This document shows, one piece after another, positions 26,466-30,727 of a stretch of DNA of 30,727 nucleotides. The position numbers were made by a program, and so were the translations under genes. The stretch's first letter is position 1; each line of letters starts with the position of its first letter. A model generated the notes under the pieces. That model had not been told where the DNA came from. It worked only from the letters and a program-made list of their open reading frames with translations, and did no database searches. This stretch comes from DATBIO01 sp036556965. GTDB lineage: Bacteria > Acidobacteriota > Vicinamibacteria > Fen-336. The stretch is taken from contig DATBIO010000188.1 in assembly GCA_036556965.1 (NCBI GenBank), positions 1 to 30,727 of the forward strand. Reading direction: 5' to 3'.

Positions 26466-29414
26466 CTAGCGGCCGCTGACCCAGCGCACGGCGGCGTCGA
26501 AGAGGGACCACCCCGCGCCGGTGAGGGCGTTGGCGGTGGTGTTCTCGAAGAAGAAGCCGACGCGCCGGCCGGGAGCGGTGCGTCCGGGCATGACCGCGCC
26601 TCGCTCGTAGCCGAAGATCACCGCGCGCGTGGCGCTCCCGTTGGGGCGGGCCACGGCCACGGCGCTGGCGTTGGGCACGCCGAAGCTGATGGTGCGGGCG
26701 GCCGTGGTCACCGTGACCAGGCCGCTGAGGCCGGCGGCCAGGGGATGCGCGGGCTCCACCACGTTCAGCGTCGTCTGGCTGGCCAGGGTCCCGAAGTCCG
26801 TGCCCGCCACCGTCCCCGTCATCCCGAGGTCGTCGAAGACGCTCGACTCCCAGGCCAGGACCGGGTTCGCCACGCCGCGGTACTTGGTGTTGACGCTGGC
26901 CGCGGTGACGGTGGACGACACCAGCACCAGCGCCTTGCCCGCGGCGTCGGCGGCGGTGGCGGCCGTGCCCGTGCGCAGGACCACCACGTGGCCCTGCGCG
27001 TCGAGGCGGTCTCGCACCGCCGCATCACCGGTACCGAGGGTGGTGGAGCCGGTGACGAGGAGGGCGTAGGGGTGGAGGTGGCTCTGGGGGACGACCTCCC
27101 TGGCCACGCCGGGGGCGGACCAGAGCAGGCGGGCCACCGCCTGTCCCGTGTTCTCGTACATCTCCATGCGGATGTCGTACTTCTGCCCGGCGGTGAGGGC
27201 GATGGTGCCGCTGTTCTCGGTGGCGGAATGGTCGGTCCAGTTGTCGATCACGGCCTGACCGTTGACGAAGAGGCGCACCCCGTCGTCGCTGACCGTGTAG
27301 AAGGTGTGGGTGCCCGTGACCTTGGCCCGCACCTGGCCCTGCCAGCGCACGGTGAAGGTGTTCGGACCGATGTCGGTCACGGGCGGGCCGGTGCCCCAGT
27401 TGAAGTCCACGGTGGGGTCGAGCCGCGTCACCTGGCGGCCGGCAAAGCCGAGGTCGTTGAAGTACGTCCCGAGGAGGCCGAGGCCGGCGGGCACGGTGGT
27501 GGAGGCGAAGGTGGCGGTGTAGGTGGTGTCGGCGGCGGGGGTGGAGATGGAGTGGGTCTGGGCTCCGGCGTCGGACCAGGACTGGAAGGCGTAGGTGGTG
27601 GCGCCCTGGGTCTGGGGGGAAGGAGCGCCCAGCGTGCGCTGGATGCCCACCACGCCGAGCACGGAGAAGGGGGTGGTGACGGGCTGCCCGTCCAGGGTGA
27701 GCTGGAGTCCGGCGGGCTGGGTGGCCAGGGTCAGGGTGGAGGTGCGGGGGAGGAGGTCGTTGAAGACGGAGTGGGTCAGGCCCCCCGAGTCGCGCACGGT
27801 GAGATGCACGCGGTACCAGACGTTGGCCGCGGTCTCGCCCGTGGTGGGAATGGTGAAGGTCCCGCCCGTGATGCCGCTGGTGGAGGGCACGAAGGGATGG
27901 AAGTGCGTGTCGTGGTGGAAGTCCACGCGCCAGGTAAAGGCGCTGGGGGGCAGGCCGCCGTCCTCGGCGTCGCTGCCGGTGCCGGCGAAGGTCACGGTGT
28001 CCCCGGCGGTGTAGAGGGCGCCGGTCTGGGGCGCGGTGATGGTGGCCAGGGGTGCGGTGTTGGCGGTGACGGTGAGGATGGCGGTGTCGCTGGTGTCCGA
28101 GCCGAAGGGGTTGGTGACCACGGCGCGGAAGCCGGCCCCGTCGTCGGCGAGAGAAGTGGTGGCCAGGGTGTAGGTGGTGCCGGTGGCCCCGGGGATGTTC
28201 GCGCCGTCACGCTGCCACTGGTAGCTCAGGGGCGCCGAGCCGGAGGCGGCGACCGAGAAGCTGGCCGGCTGGCCCGCGGTCACCGTCACGCTCTGCGGGT
28301 GGCCGGTGACCTGGGGTGCCTGGCTGGCCGTGTGCTGGACGCGCCACACCGAGCCGGTGCCGCGGGCGAGGTAGTAGAGGCTGCCGTCGGCGGCCACGCG
28401 CAGGTCCACGGGGGCGGACACGCCGGTGGCGAAGTCCACCACGGCGCCGGTGGCGGGGTCGAAGCGGCGGATCCAGTTGCCGCAGAAGTCGCTGAAGAAG
28501 TACTTGCCCACGTACTCGGCGGGGAAGGTGGCGCTGGGCGGGTTGTAGAAGACCCCGCCGGTGATGGCGCAGGTGTTGGCGTCGTTGCGGTAGGCGAAGA
28601 GAGGAGCCCGGAAGCGCGGGTCGGTGGTGGGCCCCTCGGTGTCGGGCCAGCCGTAGTTGGAGCCGGCGATGCCGTCGTTGATCTCCTCCCAGGTGCTCTG
28701 GCCCACGTCGTTGATGAACATGCGGCCGGTGCCGGGCTGGAAGGCGAAGGTGAAGGGGTTGCGCAGGCCCAGCGTCCAGATGGCGCGGTTGCGGCCGGTG
28801 GTCTGGGCCAGGAAGGGATTGTCGGCGGGGATGGTCCCGTCCTTGTTCAGGCGCAGCATCTTGCCCAGCAGGTTGGCGAAGCTCTGGGCGTTGGCCCCGT
28901 TGGCGTTCTCGCCCACCGCGGCGTAGAGCTTGCCGTCGGGCCCGAAGTGCAGCGCGCCGCCGTTGTGGTTGGTGGCCCCGCTCAGGTTGTCCAGCTCGAG
29001 GACGACCGTCTCGCTGCCCGACACCGCCACGTCGCCGTTGGCGGTGAAGCGGCTGATGCGGTTGTGGATGGCGGGAGTGGTGGCGGTGTAGTAGACGTAG
29101 ACGAACTGGTTGGCGGCGAAGTCGGGGTCGAAGGCCACCCCCAGCAGGCCGCGCTCCCCCGAGGCGTTCACGGTCACGCTCAGGAACGGCGTGGCCAGGA
29201 GCTGGCCGTTCTTGATCACCCGCAGCTGGCCTCCCTGCAGGCACACGAAGACGCGCCCGTCCGGGGCGATGGCCATGGCCGTGGGGCTGTTCAACCCCCC
29301 CGCCAGCTGGCTCTCCGTGAACCCGGGCGGCAGCGTCGCCGCCGTCGCGAAAGGCGCGGCGAGGAGGGCGATCGGAACGGCGCGGACGAGGGAGGAGAGA
29401 CGGGGGAGGGACAT
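26466..29414 (-). CDS. Secreted multidomain sorbosone-dehydrogenase-like (PQQ-type propeller) protein with Ig-like and PA14 domains
   Basis: A 982-residue exported modular protein. After a signal peptide (1-26, ends AATA) comes a six-bladed propeller at about 28-360 resembling soluble glucose/sorbosone dehydrogenases: NSPTAMAIAPDGRVFV, GERGLLGVAFDPDF, NHNGGALHFGPDGKLYAAVGE with the catalytic-base-like His150, and LGLRNPFTF with Arg218. Then follow an Ig-like domain (368-450), an Ig/PKD-like domain (452-552) with a His cluster FHHDTHFHPF, a further beta-sandwich (556-638), PA14 (642-770; TVSDDGVRLFVNGQAVIDNW), and an alpha/beta C-terminus (784-982) of unclear family. PQQ dependence is inferred from the family. 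PA14 suggests carbohydrate contact. ATG 29414 follows GAGAGG. It is a paralogue of the truncated gene upstream. Confidence 0.92.
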   Translation of the reverse strand: MSLPRLSSLVRAVPIALLAAPFATAATLPPGFTESQLAGGLNSPTAMAIAPDGRVFVCLQGGQLRVIKNGQLLATPFLSVTVNASGERGLLGVAFDPDFAANQFVYVYYTATTPAIHNRISRFTANGDVAVSGSETVVLELDNLSGATNHNGGALHFGPDGKLYAAVGENANGANAQSFANLLGKMLRLNKDGTIPADNPFLAQTTGRNRAIWTLGLRNPFTFAFQPGTGRMFINDVGQSTWEEINDGIAGSNYGWPDTEGPTTDPRFRAPLFAYRNDANTCAITGGVFYNPPSATFPAEYVGKYFFSDFCGNWIRRFDPATGAVVDFATGVSAPVDLRVAADGSLYYLARGTGSVWRVQHTASQAPQVTGHPQSVTVTAGQPASFSVAASGSAPLSYQWQRDGANIPGATGTTYTLATTSLADDGAGFRAVVTNPFGSDTSDTAILTVTANTAPLATITAPQTGALYTAGDTVTFAGTGSDAEDGGLPPSAFTWRVDFHHDTHFHPFVPSTSGITGGTFTIPTTGETAANVWYRVHLTVRDSGGLTHSVFNDLLPRTSTLTLATQPAGLQLTLDGQPVTTPFSVLGVVGIQRTLGAPSPQTQGATTYAFQSWSDAGAQTHSISTPAADTTYTATFASTTVPAGLGLLGTYFNDLGFAGRQVTRLDPTVDFNWGTGPPVTDIGPNTFTVRWQGQVRAKVTGTHTFYTVSDDGVRLFVNGQAVIDNWTDHSATENSGTIALTAGQKYDIRMEMYENTGQAVARLLWSAPGVAREVVPQSHLHPYALLVTGSTTLGTGDAAVRDRLDAQGHVVVLRTGTAATAADAAGKALVLVSSTVTAASVNTKYRGVANPVLAWESSVFDDLGMTGTVAGTDFGTLASQTTLNVVEPAHPLAAGLSGLVTVTTAARTISFGVPNASAVAVARPNGSATRAVIFGYERGAVMPGRTAPGRRVGFFFENTTANALTGAGWSLFDAAVRWVSGR

Positions 29415-29551
29415 GGCGCGGCCTCTCAGCGGACCGCGCTGCGGATGACGCCCGCCGTCGGTCCTCGAACGCATTCGTGACTCGTCGAGCGCCGCGAGCC
29501 CCTGCGGGGCCCCGGCCGGTGCTTTCGGGCTACGGTGGTCCGACTCCTTCC

Positions 29552-29580
29552 ACCCTAGGAGCGGCGCGCGCTACTGTCAA
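29552..29580 (-). promoter_or_regulatory. Promoter of the sorbosone-dehydrogenase-like gene
   Basis: On the minus strand a perfect TTGACA (29580-29575) and TAGGGT (29557-29552) are spaced by exactly 17 bases in the 224-base gap before ATG 29414. This is the best sigma-70-like promoter in the window. It implies a leader of about 130 bases, which holds a small GCCCC/GGGGC hairpin (29498-29510) and no recognised riboswitch. Confidence 0.6.
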
Positions 29581-29601
29581 CTACGGGCACATTTTTCGGA
29601 T

Positions 29602-29641
29602 CCAGTCTGTGCGCGCGGTCACCAGTCTGTGCACGCGGTCA
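29602..29641. repeat. 20-base tandem repeat at the 3' end of the truncated PA14 gene
   Basis: Two consecutive 20-base units (29602-29621 and 29622-29641; first unit CCAGTCTGTGCGCGCGGTCA) differ at one base. On the minus strand the first-read unit begins with the TGA stop codon of the truncated paralogue, and the second unit repeats that TGA. It probably arose by slippage or a short duplication; no function is evident. Confidence 0.8.
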
Positions 29642-30727
29642 CCGGCCGCTTGCCCAGCGGAGCACGGCATCGAACACCGCCCACCCTGCGGCGGTCAGGC
29701 TGTCGGCGGTGGTGGTGGACAGGAAGAAGCCGATACGGCGGCCCGGCGCGGAGAGCCCGGGCATGGCCGCTCCCCGCTCGTAGGCGAACACCGTCGCCCG
29801 CGTGGCGTCGCCGGCCGCGCGCGCCACCACGAACGCGTTGCCGTTGGGGGCGCCCCACGTGAAGACGCGGGGGGCGGAGGTCACCGCGACCGACCCCACG
29901 CCCCCCACCACGATGTCGATTTGGGTCTGGTCGGCCAGCGTGCCGTAGTCCGTCCCGACGGTGGAGCCGGCCATCCCCATCTCGTCGAACAGCGATCCCT
30001 TCCACAGCAAGACGGGATTCACCACCCCGCGGAACTTCTCTCCGACCGCACCCGGAGAGACGCTCGAGGAGATCAGGACGAGCGCCTTGCCCGCGGCGTC
30101 GGCGGTGGCGGCAGCGGTCGACGTCCGGTCCACCACGGCGTGGCCAAGGGACTCGAGGCGGTCTCGCACCGCCGCATCACCGGTACCGAGGGTGGTGGAG
30201 CCGGTGACGAGGAGGGCGTAGGGGTGGAGGTGGCTCTGGGGGACGACCTCCTTGGCCACGCCGGGGGCGGACCAGAGCAGGCGGGCCACCGCCTGTCCCG
30301 TGTTGTCGTACATCTCCATGCGGATGTCGTACTTCTGCCCGGCGGCGAGCGGGATGGTGCCGCTGTTCTCGGTGGGCGCGTGGTCCGTCCAGTTGTCGAT
30401 GACGAGCTGACCATTGACGAAGAGGCGCACCCCGTCGTCGCTGACCGTGAAGAAGGTGTGGGTGCCCGTGACCTTGGCCCGCACCTGGCCCTGCCAGCGC
30501 ACGCTGAAGGTGTCGGCGCCGATGCCGGGGGCGGGCGAGCCGGTGCCCCAGTCGTAATCGACGGTCGCGTCCAGGCGAGTGACCACCGTTCCCGTGAAGT
30601 CGACGTTGTCGTGGTACGTGCCGAGGAGGCCGAGGCCGGCGGGCACGGTGGTGGAGGCGAAGGTGGCGGTGTAGGTGGTGTCGGCGGCGGGGGTGGAGAT
30701 GGAGTGGGTCTGGGCTCCGGCGTCGGA
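29639..30727 (-). CDS. PA14-containing secreted protein, paralogue of the neighbouring gene (5'-truncated by window edge)
   Basis: The visible 363 codons are the C-terminal part of a protein whose start lies beyond the window. They comprise the end of a beta-sandwich (SDAGAQTHSISTP), a PA14 domain (TVSDDGVRLFVNGQLVIDNW) and the same alpha/beta C-terminal domain as the downstream gene (YALLVTGSTTLGTGDAAVRDRLES, ending VLRWASGR). The domain order matches residues 615-982 of the neighbour. The PA14 region is nearly identical to the neighbour at the DNA level in patches, while the last 160 or so residues have diverged. Whether it too has a dehydrogenase propeller is unknown. Both genes read in the same direction, but a strong promoter between them suggests separate transcription. 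Confidence 0.9.
   Translation of the reverse strand, partial: SDAGAQTHSISTPAADTTYTATFASTTVPAGLGLLGTYHDNVDFTGTVVTRLDATVDYDWGTGSPAPGIGADTFSVRWQGQVRAKVTGTHTFFTVSDDGVRLFVNGQLVIDNWTDHAPTENSGTIPLAAGQKYDIRMEMYDNTGQAVARLLWSAPGVAKEVVPQSHLHPYALLVTGSTTLGTGDAAVRDRLESLGHAVVDRTSTAAATADAAGKALVLISSSVSPGAVGEKFRGVVNPVLLWKGSLFDEMGMAGSTVGTDYGTLADQTQIDIVVGGVGSVAVTSAPRVFTWGAPNGNAFVVARAAGDATRATVFAYERGAAMPGLSAPGRRIGFFLSTTTADSLTAAGWAVFDAVLRWASGR

Noticed and set aside
26448..29480. Plus-strand open frame of about 1000 codons antisense to the modular dehydrogenase gene
   Set aside because: Gly/Val/His-rich composition and no motif; it is a shadow of a well-supported gene.
29498..29510. GCCCC/GGGGC hairpin as a terminator of the truncated paralogue
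   Set aside because: Only five pairs, no T-run, and it lies downstream of the strong promoter in the leader of the next gene.

Overview
The window is a dense, very GC-rich (roughly 70% or more by eye) bacterial chromosomal segment. Most codons end in G or C, GTG starts are common, gaps are short, and several stops and starts overlap. No rRNA, tRNA, CRISPR array, transposase, integrase or phage gene was seen, and no gene-free stretch exceeds 300 bases. The gene mix is a large SARP-like AAA regulator, Ser/Thr kinase, two alkaline-phosphatase-superfamily exported hydrolases, HAE-type RND pumps, sorbosone-dehydrogenase-like exoproteins and a 74-residue protein of a type I recall from Acidobacteriota. 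This suggests a Gram-negative from Acidobacteriota or possibly Myxococcota. The phylum call is inference only.

Left part (1-8154): a cytochrome P450 cut by the window edge (+) ends at a long inverted repeat that probably terminates transcription from both sides. Facing it on the minus strand is a likely three-gene unit: a BTAD/AAA/TPR regulator, then a secreted Cys/His-rich DUF1326 protein, then a DUF4242 (nickel-binding SCO4226-like) protein. Divergent from the regulator are a lipoprotein-like sulfatase-superfamily enzyme, whose catalytic Cys is replaced by Thr, and a translationally coupled S4 RNA-binding protein.

Middle (8151-18626): a class V aminotransferase (minus) is divergent from a classical type-I sulfatase with an intact CTPSR formylglycine motif (+). 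Next, on the minus strand, is an efflux operon with the order adaptor, RND pump 1, RND pump 2. It has one adaptor for two pumps and no outer-membrane factor in the window. A coding-like orphan fragment lies between the second pump and the sulfatase.

Right part (18775-23986, plus): a tightly packed five-gene unit encodes a secreted cupredoxin, a membrane Ser/Thr kinase with an extracytoplasmic sensor and HAMP domain, an outer-membrane beta-barrel-like protein, a 74-residue conserved small protein and a SAM methyltransferase. The first three look like a copper-protein/sensor-kinase/outer-membrane module and are the most interesting system here.

Right end (23962-30727, minus): a triple-PAS GGDEF-EAL protein has a start that sits in a long inverted repeat with a -10-like TATACT in its loop. 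Upstream are a large secreted modular protein (sorbosone-dehydrogenase-like propeller, Ig-like domains, PA14, C-terminal alpha/beta domain) and a paralogue truncated by the window edge. The two paralogues share patches of near-perfect DNA identity separated by diverged DNA, which suggests recent duplication or gene conversion.
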